A program made the translations under genes and the position numbers. Below are positions 1-8,948 of a stretch of 64,000 bases of DNA, in pieces; the stretch's first letter is position 1, and every line of letters starts with the position of its first letter. The DNA comes from Roseomonas sp. (GTDB lineage: Bacteria > Pseudomonadota > Alphaproteobacteria > Acetobacterales > Acetobacteraceae), in assembly GCA_020249145.1 (NCBI GenBank), contig JADCGF010000001.1:124001-188000 (forward strand), in the 5' to 3' direction. Under the pieces are notes generated by a model. The model did no database searches. It worked only from the letters and a program-made list of their open reading frames with translations, and had not been told where the DNA came from.

Positions 1-926
1 GAATCGGCGATTTCCGAAATGCTCCGCAGATCAGCCGCGTTGGACAAGGCACGATGCGCCGCGGCCAGCCTTTCACGCTGGATGCATTGCGCCACCCCGC
101 CATGCATTTCAAACAGCCGGTAAAGCTGAGACCGCGAAATCCCGGCCAGCCGGCACAGCCGCGCCGGGCCAAAGGTGGCCGAACCCAGATTGGCGCGGAT
201 AAGCGCGCGCAGCCGCATGATCTGCGCGGTTGCCACCGGTCCCGATATGGCTTGCTCAGCGCGCGAACCCGGTGCGATGGCAAGGGCGATCATTGCCTGG
301 GTCGCTTCCGCCATCCGCTCGGCCTCGGCGGCAGTCATGCGGGGCAATTCGGTGGCCAGCAGCCGCAAATGCTCTGCCAATAGCCGGCCTTCCGGCGTGT
401 TCAGCATGCGGGATCCATGCCCAAGCCGGCTTGCTTCGGGCAGCAGATCCCTTGGCGTGTAAAGAAACACCCAAGATGAACGGGTGCGCGCCACTTCAAA
501 GGGCTGCGCCAGCGAATCCAGCATGATCTGCCCTGGCTGCATCATGCTGATCTGATCGCGTGTCCGATGCACCCGGCTGCCTTGCAGGGCCATGGAAAAG
601 CACCAATGGTCCAAGCCATCCCGTCGCAGGCACTCAGCGGTGCGGCTATAGGCGCCACCTGGCGTCTCGGCCTTGGTCAAGGCCAGCCTGCCGAAACTCC
701 AGGTGGTGGCCTCGGCTTCGTAGCTGTCCGGGCGCGATGGCGGGCAGTGATGCTCCAGAAAGCTCGCATTGGCATCCCGCCAGGCGTCGAATTGCTGGTG
801 CGGGGGCAAATGGTGGTTGGTTTCATGCAGGCAGGGCAGTGGCTTGGTCTGTGCTGGACCGGGCGGTAAAATGCCCGCCATGGCCCCTTCCGACCGTACC
901 GTCTGATAAACGCCACCCTCGTACAT
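1..926 (-). CDS. AraC-family transcriptional regulator (3' end cut by window edge)
   Basis: Cytoplasmic DNA-binding regulator. About 308 residues are visible on the minus strand and the C-terminal end lies beyond base 1. The N-terminal part (FDAWRDANASF and following) resembles the AraC_binding_2 ligand domain. The last 60 visible residues carry the first helix-turn-helix of an AraC domain (LCRLAGISRSQLYRLF) and the start of the second (SISEIAD). The start is ATG at 926, preceded by two in-frame stops and by GAGGG about 9 bases upstream; a second in-frame ATG lies at 881. It is divergent from the phospholipase at 1187, with 260 bases between them. Its domain layout resembles the regulator at 8945-9970, so the two are probably paralogues. 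Target and inducer cannot be read from sequence. Confidence 0.85.
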   Translation of the reverse strand, partial: MYEGGVYQTVRSEGAMAGILPPGPAQTKPLPCLHETNHHLPPHQQFDAWRDANASFLEHHCPPSRPDSYEAEATTWSFGRLALTKAETPGGAYSRTAECLRRDGLDHWCFSMALQGSRVHRTRDQISMMQPGQIMLDSLAQPFEVARTRSSWVFLYTPRDLLPEASRLGHGSRMLNTPEGRLLAEHLRLLATELPRMTAAEAERMAEATQAMIALAIAPGSRAEQAISGPVATAQIMRLRALIRANLGSATFGPARLCRLAGISRSQLYRLFEMHGGVAQCIQRERLAAAHRALSNAADLRSISEIAD

Positions 927-1186
927 TTATTAAAACCCTCAGCCTGCTTTTGGGCAGTTGTTGCGATAACTACAGAAAACGCACAGGAAAGCCAAGAATT
1001 TTTTAACTTTTTGCCATCTCCACGGCACGCCAACGCCATGCTGTGTAAAGTGATGGGACGCCGGGCCTATGTCTGCCAGGATTTATCTATTGCGGCGCAG
1101 CATGGCATGGGCTGAAAGGGGCGCGGGATTGGCGCACCCCCCTCTCAGGGATTGTCTTTTCCGTCCAATCCGAAAGGGGACCCGAC

Positions 1187-2209
1187 ATGAACCGGCGCGC
1201 AAATGTCAATGTGGATTTGGCCCTGCAAGGTGGTGGCGCGCATGGCGCCTTTACTTGGGGGGTGCTCGATCGGCTTTTGGAAGAACCCTGGCTGGAGATT
1301 GAGGGTATTTCCGGCACCTCAGCCGGCGCCATGAATGCCGCCATCATGGCCTGCGGTTATGCGCGCGATGGGCGGGATGGTGCGCGTCAGGCGCTTGAAG
1401 GCTTCTGGCGCAAGGTCTCCAAGGCAGCGCGCTTCAGCCCGTTTCAGCGCGGCCCGGTGGATATCATGCTTGGGCGCTGGACGCTCGATAACTCGCCGGC
1501 GTTTTTGATGATGGACCTGATGGCGCGCATGGTCTCGCCCTATGATGTGCCCTCAGTCGGTGGCAATCCGCTGGCGGATGTGCTGGCGGATTGCCTGGAT
1601 TTCGCGGCACTCCGCACCGGGCCGATCAAGGTGTTTGTGACAGCAACCAATGTGCGCACGGGCCGCGCGCGGGTGTTCCGCAATGCCGATCTGGGGGTGG
1701 AAGCGCTGCTGGCTTCTGCCTGCCTGCCGCAGCTTTTCCAGGCGGTGGAAATTGAAGGCGAAGCCTATTGGGATGGCGGCTTTGCCGGCAATCCAACCCT
1801 GGTGCCCCTGGTCACGGAATTGGAATCGGATGACACCATCCTAATCCCGATCAACCCGATTGACCGCCCCGGCATGCCGCGCAGCGCGCGTGATATCCTT
1901 GATCGTGTCAATGAAATCTCCTTCAACGCAGTGGCGCTCAAGGAACTCAAGATGATGGCGTTGCTCCGCAAGGTGGCCGATCCGGGCGATAGCGAAGGCG
2001 CGGCCTGGGCGCGCATGCGGCTTCATATGGTGCGCAATGATGTGATGGTGGAACTTGGCTATTCCTCAAAGCTCAATGCCGAATGGGCCTTTCTGGAATG
2101 GTTGCGCGATGCCGGGCGGCAGGCGGGTGACGCTTTCCTGCGCGATCATGGCGCGGCGCTTGGCAAGCGATCTTCGCTTGATCTGGATGCGCTGCTTGCC
2201 GGTATCTGA
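1187..2209 (+). CDS. patatin-like phospholipase (cytoplasmic, RssA-like)
   Basis: Predicted acyl hydrolase with a Ser-Asp dyad, 340 residues. The oxyanion glycine loop QGGGAHG is at residues 14-20, the nucleophile elbow GTSAG has Ser45, and the DGG motif has Asp196. No signal peptide or membrane segment is visible, so a cytosolic lipid acyl hydrolase is expected. The start ATG has GGGGA about 7 bases upstream. It is divergent from the AraC-type regulator that starts at 926. Directly downstream, the AI-2E-family gene converges with only 4 bases between stop codons. Substrate is unknown; family members act on phospholipids or other acyl esters. A second, unrelated-looking patatin protein (a lipoprotein) lies at 10866. 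Confidence 0.88.
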   Translation: MNRRANVNVDLALQGGGAHGAFTWGVLDRLLEEPWLEIEGISGTSAGAMNAAIMACGYARDGRDGARQALEGFWRKVSKAARFSPFQRGPVDIMLGRWTLDNSPAFLMMDLMARMVSPYDVPSVGGNPLADVLADCLDFAALRTGPIKVFVTATNVRTGRARVFRNADLGVEALLASACLPQLFQAVEIEGEAYWDGGFAGNPTLVPLVTELESDDTILIPINPIDRPGMPRSARDILDRVNEISFNAVALKELKMMALLRKVADPGDSEGAAWARMRLHMVRNDVMVELGYSSKLNAEWAFLEWLRDAGRQAGDAFLRDHGAALGKRSSLDLDALLAGI

Positions 2210-2213
2210 ACGC

Positions 2214-3242
2214 CTATTCCCGCGCTTCCTGCCCGGAAAGCAGGGACGCAAAGGGCCGTGCGGTTGGAAACTCCTCGAAAAGCGTCAGCATGGCAATCAG
2301 CGCCGGCGGGCCAATGAAGGCGCCCGGCACCCCCCAAAGGAAGCCGCCGATAAAGACCGAAACCAGCACAAGGAAGGGCGAAACCGCGAGGTTCCGCCCC
2401 GCCAGCCGCGGTTCGATATAGCTGCCGCCCAGGAATTGCATCACCTGCAAACCCGCAAAGACCATCAGTGCCGACCCCCAGGAGCCGAATTGCAAAGCGG
2501 CGAACAGTGTTGGGAAAAGCGTTGCCACCAGCGGCCCCAGGAAGGGGATGTAATTCAGCACCAGCGCAATCGCCCCCCATTCGGCGGCAAGTTCCAGCCC
2601 CATGATGGTGGCAAAGGCCCAAACCACCAGGCCGGTCGCCACCGAAACCAGCGTGCGCACCAGCATATAGGCGCGCAGCTTCGCCCCGATTCGCTCTGCC
2701 GCGCGCAGCAGCGCCGTGGGCGTAGTGTGCCTGAAAAACAGCATTTGCGATCTGACCGCGCCAACCTCCAAAAGGCCGAGCAGCACAAACACCAGCGTCA
2801 GCAGAATGAAACTCAGCGTGCCGCGCAGCTGCGCCAGCACGCCCTGCGCCAGGCGCACCAGCCAGCGCGCATCGAATTGCGCGGCGATGGAGCCTGCCAC
2901 ATCAATGCCGCGCGCCTCTGCCCAGGCAAGCTGCGCTGTGTAGAACGCCTGGATTTGCGCCGCATTCGCCACAACATGCGAACCAACGCGCCCAAAGGCC
3001 CAGGCGACGAGCAGCGCCAGGCCAAGCAGCGTCACCAGCGTCACCAGCATGGTCACCAGCAGCGCCGCCACTGCGGGGATGCGCTTTTGCAAAGCGCCTT
3101 GCAGCGGCCAGACCAGCGCAATGGCGAACAAGGCAAAGACCACCGGCGCGATCACGGCTTGCGCCGCCGAAAGCCCTGCGGCCAATATGACCACGCAGGT
3201 AAGCGAGAGCAAAACAATCAGGGGGCGGGGCAGGACGCTCAT
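2214..3242 (-). CDS. AI-2E family (PerM/TqsA-like) inner-membrane permease
   Basis: Multi-pass membrane protein of about 342 residues. It has paired hydrophobic helices at the N terminus, a long central soluble segment, and a C-terminal helical block (conserved ALVLNYIPFLGP and LVSVFIGGFLWGVPGAFIG) typical of the AI-2E/UPF0118 family. Members have been linked to export of autoinducer-2, ions or other solutes; the substrate here cannot be told. The frame extends further upstream, but the ATG at 3242 is chosen because GAGAG precedes it and the hydrophobic N terminus begins there. It is divergent from the hydrolase at 3266 with only 23 bases between starts. A second family member is at 32729-33865. 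Confidence 0.88.
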   Translation of the reverse strand: MSVLPRPLIVLLSLTCVVILAAGLSAAQAVIAPVVFALFAIALVWPLQGALQKRIPAVAALLVTMLVTLVTLLGLALLVAWAFGRVGSHVVANAAQIQAFYTAQLAWAEARGIDVAGSIAAQFDARWLVRLAQGVLAQLRGTLSFILLTLVFVLLGLLEVGAVRSQMLFFRHTTPTALLRAAERIGAKLRAYMLVRTLVSVATGLVVWAFATIMGLELAAEWGAIALVLNYIPFLGPLVATLFPTLFAALQFGSWGSALMVFAGLQVMQFLGGSYIEPRLAGRNLAVSPFLVLVSVFIGGFLWGVPGAFIGPPALIAMLTLFEEFPTARPFASLLSGQEARE

Positions 3243-3265
3243 GTTCTCTCTTTCGGAGGTGCCGT

Positions 3266-4777
3266 ATGCTGATGCGTTGGGCGAAGGGCTTCGGCAAGCA
3301 GGCACTGATTCTGGTGGCGGTCCTGCTCTCCATAGGTATCGCGCTCCGCGCCTGGGATGTCTATCACGGCCCTGATTTGCGCCCCTGGCATACCAAGGTG
3401 CCGCCCGAATTGGATGCGGCGGGGCTGGATGCCACGGATTGGCGGGCCTTCATGGCCGCCGAGGCGCGCGCCTTTGATTTCGTTCGGCAGAAAATCATGG
3501 AACGGTTGCCGGAGGAAGATCGCGGTCCCGGTAATCGGTATGATCCGGCAAGCCCGCTCAACCCCGCTCGCTTCGCCAAGGATTGGAACAGGTCCTTCAT
3601 TCTTGAACCGCAAGGCCCGTTGCGGGGCGCCGTGGTGCTGGTGCATGGCCTGACCGATGCGCCCTTCAACATGCGCCATGTGGCGCAGCTTTACGCCGAA
3701 GCGGGTTTTCTGGCCGTGGCACCGCGCATGCCGGGCCATGGCACGGTGCCGGCGGGGCTTGCCGATGCCACCTGGCCGGATTGGGCAGCGGCCACGCGCC
3801 TGGCCGTCCGCGAAGCGCGCCGCCATGCGCCCGGCCTGCCCTTGCATCTGGTGGGCTATTCCAATGGTGGTGCGCTGGTGCTGCGCCATGCGCTGGAAGA
3901 AGCGGAAGCGGGCAACGCGGCCTTGCCGGATCAGCTTGTGCTGATCTCCCCCATGGTGGGCGTGACACCTTTTGCCCGTTTCGCCGGGCTGGCTGGCCTG
4001 CCCGCGCTGCTGCCGGCCTTTGCGGGCGCGGCCTGGCTTTCCGTGCTGCCGGAATTCAACCCCTTCAAATTCAACTCCTTCCCGGTGAATGCCGCGCGGC
4101 AATCCCATCAATTGACCGCCGAAGTGCAAGCCCGGCTCCGCCGCGTGACCGATGCGGGGCGGCTGCAACGCCTGCCGCCGATCCTGACCTTCCAATCGGT
4201 CGCGGATTCCACCGTCAGCACCCGTGCGGTCATCAGTGCGCTGCATGCGCAGCTGCCGGCGGGCCGCAGTGAGCTTGTGCTGTTCGACCTCAATCGCGAA
4301 GCACGGCTGGGCCCCATGCTGAGCCCCGGCGCGGATGCGGCACTCACCGCCATGCCGCCCGCGCCGCGCGGCTTTGGCCTGACGATCCTGACCAATGCCG
4401 CGCCAGATAGTCTGGCGGTGGAAGCGCGCAGCACCAAAGCGGGCGAAACCTTTCAGGCGGTCCGGGCGCTGGGCCTTGCCTGGCCGGCGGGGCTGTTTTC
4501 GCTGTCGCATGTGGCCTTGCCCTTCCCGGTGGAAGATGGGCTTTATGGTCTGGTGCCGGCGGCCCAGGATCAATTCGGCGTCCGGCTTGGTACCATCGCG
4601 CCACGCGGGGAAAATGGCGTTTTGGTCATGAGCCTGGATGCCCTATTGCGCATTTCATCAAATCCGTTTTTCCCATACATGCGAGAGAGGATGGAGGGCA
4701 TCATGCCAAGCTCAGCCGGGACGCCCAGCGCAACAACGGGACGCGCCGCCGATACGGCTGCGCCCCCCAGGCGTTAA
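3266..4777 (+). CDS. alpha/beta hydrolase (serine aminopeptidase S33/lysophospholipase-like)
   Basis: Predicted esterase or lipase of 503 residues. One N-terminal hydrophobic segment (about residues 11-27) would anchor it to the inner membrane or act as an uncleaved signal. The fold is shown by the VLVHGLTDAP oxyanion strand and by the nucleophile elbow GYSNGG. The start ATG has GGAGG 7 bases upstream. It is longer than ordinary S33 hydrolases, and the final 25 residues are Ala/Thr/Pro-rich and probably disordered. The RND adaptor gene follows immediately, so the hydrolase could be cotranscribed with the efflux pair; that is inference from spacing only. Confidence 0.82.
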   Translation: MLMRWAKGFGKQALILVAVLLSIGIALRAWDVYHGPDLRPWHTKVPPELDAAGLDATDWRAFMAAEARAFDFVRQKIMERLPEEDRGPGNRYDPASPLNPARFAKDWNRSFILEPQGPLRGAVVLVHGLTDAPFNMRHVAQLYAEAGFLAVAPRMPGHGTVPAGLADATWPDWAAATRLAVREARRHAPGLPLHLVGYSNGGALVLRHALEEAEAGNAALPDQLVLISPMVGVTPFARFAGLAGLPALLPAFAGAAWLSVLPEFNPFKFNSFPVNAARQSHQLTAEVQARLRRVTDAGRLQRLPPILTFQSVADSTVSTRAVISALHAQLPAGRSELVLFDLNREARLGPMLSPGADAALTAMPPAPRGFGLTILTNAAPDSLAVEARSTKAGETFQAVRALGLAWPAGLFSLSHVALPFPVEDGLYGLVPAAQDQFGVRLGTIAPRGENGVLVMSLDALLRISSNPFFPYMRERMEGIMPSSAGTPSATTGRAADTAAPPRR

Positions 4778-4812
4778 TCATGCGCCGCTTCATGAAACTG
4801 GAAGGATCGAGC

Positions 4813-5898
4813 ATGCGGAGTTTTCCGGGCGCCTATGGGCTGCCATGCCTGGTCCTGGGCTTGGCGCTAACCGCTTGCGATCAGGCGCCCCCACAGCCGG
4901 CCGCCGATCCGCGCCCGGTGCGCGTGGTGAGCGTGGCTGAACGGGCCGAGAGCAGCATCGTCACCCTGACGGGCACGATCCAGGCGCAAACCGAAGTCAA
5001 TCTTGGCTTTCGCATTGATGGCCGCATGGTGGAACGCCTGGTCAATGTGGGGGATCGGGTAGAGGCCGGGCAGGTTATCGCGCGGCTTGACCCAACCACC
5101 GAGGAAAACAGCCTGCGCGCAGCGCGTGCAGCCCTGCTGGCGGCAGAAGCGCAATTGGTGGAAACCCATGCGAATTACCACCGCGCGCGCGAATTGCTGC
5201 GCACCGGGTTTGGCACGCGCCAGCGCTATGATCAGGCGGCGCAGCAATTGCAAACCGCGACCAGCGCGGTGGATTCCGCTGAAGCCCAGATGAATATCGC
5301 GCAAAACCGCCTGGGCTATACGGTGCTGATGGCGGATGCGCCCGGCACCGTGACCGCGCGCGGGGCGGAACCCGGCGAAGTGGTCGCCCCTGGCCGCATG
5401 ATTGTGCGCCTTGCGCGCCAGGAAGGGCTGGATGGCGTGTTTGACGTGCCGCCTCTGGTCAAGGATCAGGCGCCGCCCGGCGTGGTGGTGAGCGTGGCGC
5501 TGACGCTTGATCCGGGCGTCAGTGCTCAAGGGCGGGTGCGGGAGGTTTCGCCCAGCGCCGATCCCGTCACCGGCACGTTTCGGGTGCGCATTGGCCTGAA
5601 TAATCCGCCGCCCGCCCTCAGGCTTGGGTCAACCGTGACCGGGCGGATGGAGGTGACCAGCGGTGGCGGCTACACCCTCCCGGCGAGTGCGCTGACGCGC
5701 CAGGGCGCAAGCCCGGCGGTTTGGGTGGTGGACCCGGCATCGCGCAGCGTCGCCCTCAGACCCGTTGAGGTGCTGCGCCATGATCCGGCGCGGGTTGTTG
5801 TCAGTTCCGGCCTCACGCGCGGGGATGTGGTGGTGACCGCGGGTGTGCAGGCGCTGCGCCCCGGCCAGAAGGTGCGCCTGCTGGAAGCCGCGCAGTGA
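4813..5898 (+). CDS. RND efflux periplasmic adaptor lipoprotein (HlyD/MFP family)
   Basis: Membrane-fusion subunit that would link the inner-membrane RND pump at 5895 to an outer-membrane channel. A signal peptide ends in the lipobox LTAC, so it is probably lipid-anchored in the inner membrane. A lipoyl/barrel-sandwich half (GRMVERLVNVGDRVEAGQV) is followed by an Ala-rich coiled-coil hairpin, the second lipoyl half and beta-barrel/MP domains. The start at 4813 has GGAAGG about 7 bases upstream; an in-frame ATG at 4780 lacks such a site. The stop overlaps the pump start in GTGA, which suggests translational coupling. No TolC-type channel gene is present nearby. Confidence 0.92.
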   Translation: MRSFPGAYGLPCLVLGLALTACDQAPPQPAADPRPVRVVSVAERAESSIVTLTGTIQAQTEVNLGFRIDGRMVERLVNVGDRVEAGQVIARLDPTTEENSLRAARAALLAAEAQLVETHANYHRARELLRTGFGTRQRYDQAAQQLQTATSAVDSAEAQMNIAQNRLGYTVLMADAPGTVTARGAEPGEVVAPGRMIVRLARQEGLDGVFDVPPLVKDQAPPGVVVSVALTLDPGVSAQGRVREVSPSADPVTGTFRVRIGLNNPPPALRLGSTVTGRMEVTSGGGYTLPASALTRQGASPAVWVVDPASRSVALRPVEVLRHDPARVVVSSGLTRGDVVVTAGVQALRPGQKVRLLEAAQ

Positions 5899-8800
5899 TC
5901 GGCCCCAATCTTTCCGAATGGTCCATCAAGCGGCCGCAGCTTGTTGTCTATTTCATGCTGGTCGCGGTGATTGCCGGCGCGCTGGTGTTTCTGCGCCTTG
6001 GCCGTAATGAAGACCCGGCCTTTACCTTCCGCACCATGGTGGTGCAGGCCGCCTGGCCCGGCGCGACCATTGAGGAAACCCTGCTGCAAGTGACCGAGCG
6101 GCTGGAACGCACGCTCCAGGAAACGCCCAATCTTGACCGGCTGCGCAGCTATACCATCGCCGGGCAGACCACGATTTTCCTTGATTTGAAAGGTGCGACC
6201 CCGCCCAAGGTGGTGCCCGACATGTGGTATGAGGTGCGCAAGCGTGTGGGCGATATGCGCCATACCTTGCCGCAGGGCGTGATTGGCCCCGGCTTCAATG
6301 ATGATTTCGGCGATACTTTCGGCATCATCTTCGGCTTCACCGCCGATGGCTTTGGCCATCGGGAATTGCGTGACCAGGTGGAAGCAGTGCGATCACGCCT
6401 GCTGCGCGTGCCCGATATCACGAAAATCGAAATCCTGGGCGCGCAGGATGAGGTGATCTTTATTGAGTTTTCCTTGGAAAGATTGGCCGGGCTTGGGCTG
6501 AATTACCCCGCGCTGATCGCCGCACTTCAGGCGCAAAACGCCGTGCGCCCCGCCGGCGTGGTGCAAACTGGGCTTGAGCGATTGTCGCTCAGGGTTTCTG
6601 GCGCTTTTCAAAATGAGGCTGATCTGGCCGGCGTTTCCTTCCTGGCTGGTGATCGGCTGGTGCGGCTGACCGATATTGCTGAAATCCGCCGCGGCTTTAC
6701 CGATCCGCCGCAGCCGATGTTTCGCGTGAATGGCCGCCCTGCCATTGGCCTTGCGGTCGCGATGCGCGAGGGCGGCGATATTCTGGCGCTGGGTGACAAT
6801 CTGCGGCAGGAAATGCGGAAGATTGAGCGTGATCTGCCGATCGGGATCGAAGCCTTCCTGGTGGCCGATCAGGCGGAAACCGTGGATAGCGCCATTGGCG
6901 ATTTCACCGAAAGCCTGTGGCAGGCCATTCTGATCATCATGGGCGTCAGTTTTGTGGCGCTCGGTGTGCGCGCCGGCGCGGTGGTGGCACTTTCCATTCC
7001 GCTCACGCTTGCCATTGTTTTTCCGCTCATGATGCTGGCCGGGATTGATTTGCAGCGCATTTCGCTCGGCGCGCTGATTATCGCGCTGACCTTGCTGGTT
7101 GACGATGCGATGACGACGATTGACGCCATGATCCGGCGGCTTTCCCTTGGCGATCGCAAGGATCAGGCGGCAACCTTCGCCTATCGCACGCTCGCCGCGC
7201 CCATGCTGACCGGCACGCTGGTGACCATTGCGGGCTTCTTGCCGATTGGCTTCGCCGCGAGTTCCGCCGGCGAATACACTTTTTCCATCTTTGCGGTGGT
7301 GGGCATAGCGCTGGTGGTTTCCTGGCTTGTCGCGGTAATCTTCGCACCCTTGCTCGGCATGGCGATCCTGAAGGCACCAAAAGGCGCCAATGCGGGGCAA
7401 GCGCCGGCGCCCGGGCGCATCCTGCAGGGTTATGCGGGGTTTCTGCGCATCGCCATCCGCTTCCGTTGGATCACGATTGCCGCTGCCGTGGCGGCCTTTG
7501 TCATCGCGCTTTTCGCCTTGCGCTTTGTGCCGCAGCAATTCTTCCCGTCTTCGGATCGGCCCGAATTGGTGGTGGATCTGACCCTGCCACAGAATGCTTC
7601 CATTCACGCCGCCGAAACCGCGATGGAAAGGCTGGATGCGGCCCTCGCCAAGGACCCGGATGTTGCGCATTGGAGCAGCTATGTCGGGCGCGGCGCCATC
7701 CGCTTCTATCTGCCGCTTAATGTGCAATTGCCTAATCCGTTTTTCGCCCAGGCCGTGGTGGTGGCGAAGGATTTGGACGCGCGCAAGCGCCTGCAACCGC
7801 GCCTTGAAGCGCTGCTGGCGGAAGAATTCCCCGCCGCCATATCGCGCGTGGCACCGCTTGAACTTGGCCCGCCCGTAGGCTGGCCCGTGCAGTACCGCGT
7901 ATTGGGGCCGGAGATTGAAGGCATCCGCGGCATTGCCAAGGAATTGGCGCAAGTGGTGGCGACCAGCGGCGGGGCGCGCAGCCCAAGCTTCGACTGGATT
8001 GAACCATCGCGGCAATTGCGCATTGAAGTGGATCAGGATCAGGCCCGCCAGCTTGGGCTTTCATCCGCCGCGATTGCCGCGACGCTCAATTCGGTGATCA
8101 CCGGCAGTGTCATTACGCAAATTCGCGATGATATCTATCTGGTGAATGTGCTGGCGCGCGCGACCGCGAGCGAAAGACTCTCACTCGATACGCTGCAAAC
8201 CATGCAGGTGCCGATCCCGGGCGGCCGTTCGGTGGCGCTTGGGCAATTCGCGACCATTTCCTATGGGCAGGAATATCCGCTGGTCTGGCGCCGTGACCGC
8301 GTTCTGGCGTTGACCGTGCAGGCCGATGTGCGCCCGGGCGTATTGCCGGAAGCGGTAGTGACTGAATTGGCGCCGCGTATTGCGGAACTGCAAGCAAAGC
8401 TGCCCGTGGGCTACAGCATCGAAGTGGGCGGCATTGCGGAAGAAAGCGAGAAAAGCCGCGCTTCGGTCTTGGCGGTGGTGCCGATCATGATCGTTGTGAT
8501 GCTGACAGTGCTGATGTTCCAATTGCAAAGCTTCGCGCGGCTTGGGCTGGTGGTGGCGATCCTGCCGCTTGGGCTGATTGGTGTGGTGGCGGCGCTGCTG
8601 GCCTTTGGAAGACCGCTTGGCTTTGTGGCCATCCTTGGCATTCTCGCCCTGCTCGGCATGATCGCGAAGAACGCCGTGATCCTGATTGTGCAGATCGAGG
8701 AAGACCGAGCAAGCGGCCTACCCCTGCGTGATGCCGTGGTGGCGGCGGCGACATCGCGCTTGAGGCCGATGATGCTGACCGCACTTTCCACCGTTTTGGG

Positions 8801-8948
8801 GCTGATCCCGATTGCGCCTACTGTCTTTTGGGGGCCGATGGCCTTCGCCATCATGGGTGGGCTTTTGGTGGCAACCTTGCTGACGCTGATTGTGCTGCCG
8901 GCGCTTTATGTGATTGTTCTGGAAAGGCGGAGTAGCCGCACAGCCTAA
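5895..8948 (+). CDS. RND multidrug efflux permease (AcrB/AcrD/AcrF family)
   Basis: Proton-driven inner-membrane exporter of 1017 residues with the repeated RND architecture: TM1, large periplasmic loop, TM2-6, TM7, second loop, TM8-12. The proton-relay signatures are present: VDDA in TM4 and the TM10 lysine in GMIAKNAVIL. The start is GTG within the GTGA overlap of the adaptor gene. The length is slightly under the usual 1030-1050, with no sign of truncation. Substrates may be drugs, solvents or lipids and cannot be predicted. The AraC-type regulator converges, overlapping by 4 bases at the 3' end. Confidence 0.95.
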   Translation: MIGPNLSEWSIKRPQLVVYFMLVAVIAGALVFLRLGRNEDPAFTFRTMVVQAAWPGATIEETLLQVTERLERTLQETPNLDRLRSYTIAGQTTIFLDLKGATPPKVVPDMWYEVRKRVGDMRHTLPQGVIGPGFNDDFGDTFGIIFGFTADGFGHRELRDQVEAVRSRLLRVPDITKIEILGAQDEVIFIEFSLERLAGLGLNYPALIAALQAQNAVRPAGVVQTGLERLSLRVSGAFQNEADLAGVSFLAGDRLVRLTDIAEIRRGFTDPPQPMFRVNGRPAIGLAVAMREGGDILALGDNLRQEMRKIERDLPIGIEAFLVADQAETVDSAIGDFTESLWQAILIIMGVSFVALGVRAGAVVALSIPLTLAIVFPLMMLAGIDLQRISLGALIIALTLLVDDAMTTIDAMIRRLSLGDRKDQAATFAYRTLAAPMLTGTLVTIAGFLPIGFAASSAGEYTFSIFAVVGIALVVSWLVAVIFAPLLGMAILKAPKGANAGQAPAPGRILQGYAGFLRIAIRFRWITIAAAVAAFVIALFALRFVPQQFFPSSDRPELVVDLTLPQNASIHAAETAMERLDAALAKDPDVAHWSSYVGRGAIRFYLPLNVQLPNPFFAQAVVVAKDLDARKRLQPRLEALLAEEFPAAISRVAPLELGPPVGWPVQYRVLGPEIEGIRGIAKELAQVVATSGGARSPSFDWIEPSRQLRIEVDQDQARQLGLSSAAIAATLNSVITGSVITQIRDDIYLVNVLARATASERLSLDTLQTMQVPIPGGRSVALGQFATISYGQEYPLVWRRDRVLALTVQADVRPGVLPEAVVTELAPRIAELQAKLPVGYSIEVGGIAEESEKSRASVLAVVPIMIVVMLTVLMFQLQSFARLGLVVAILPLGLIGVVAALLAFGRPLGFVAILGILALLGMIAKNAVILIVQIEEDRASGLPLRDAVVAAATSRLRPMMLTALSTVLGLIPIAPTVFWGPMAFAIMGGLLVATLLTLIVLPALYVIVLERRSSRTA

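Noticed and set aside
2055..3272. plus-strand open frame of 405 codons
   Set aside because: It is antisense to the AI-2E-family permease and compositionally biased, with no start-site evidence.
6393..8015. long minus-strand open frame of 540 codons
   Set aside because: It lies opposite the RND permease, which has all family motifs; no independent support.
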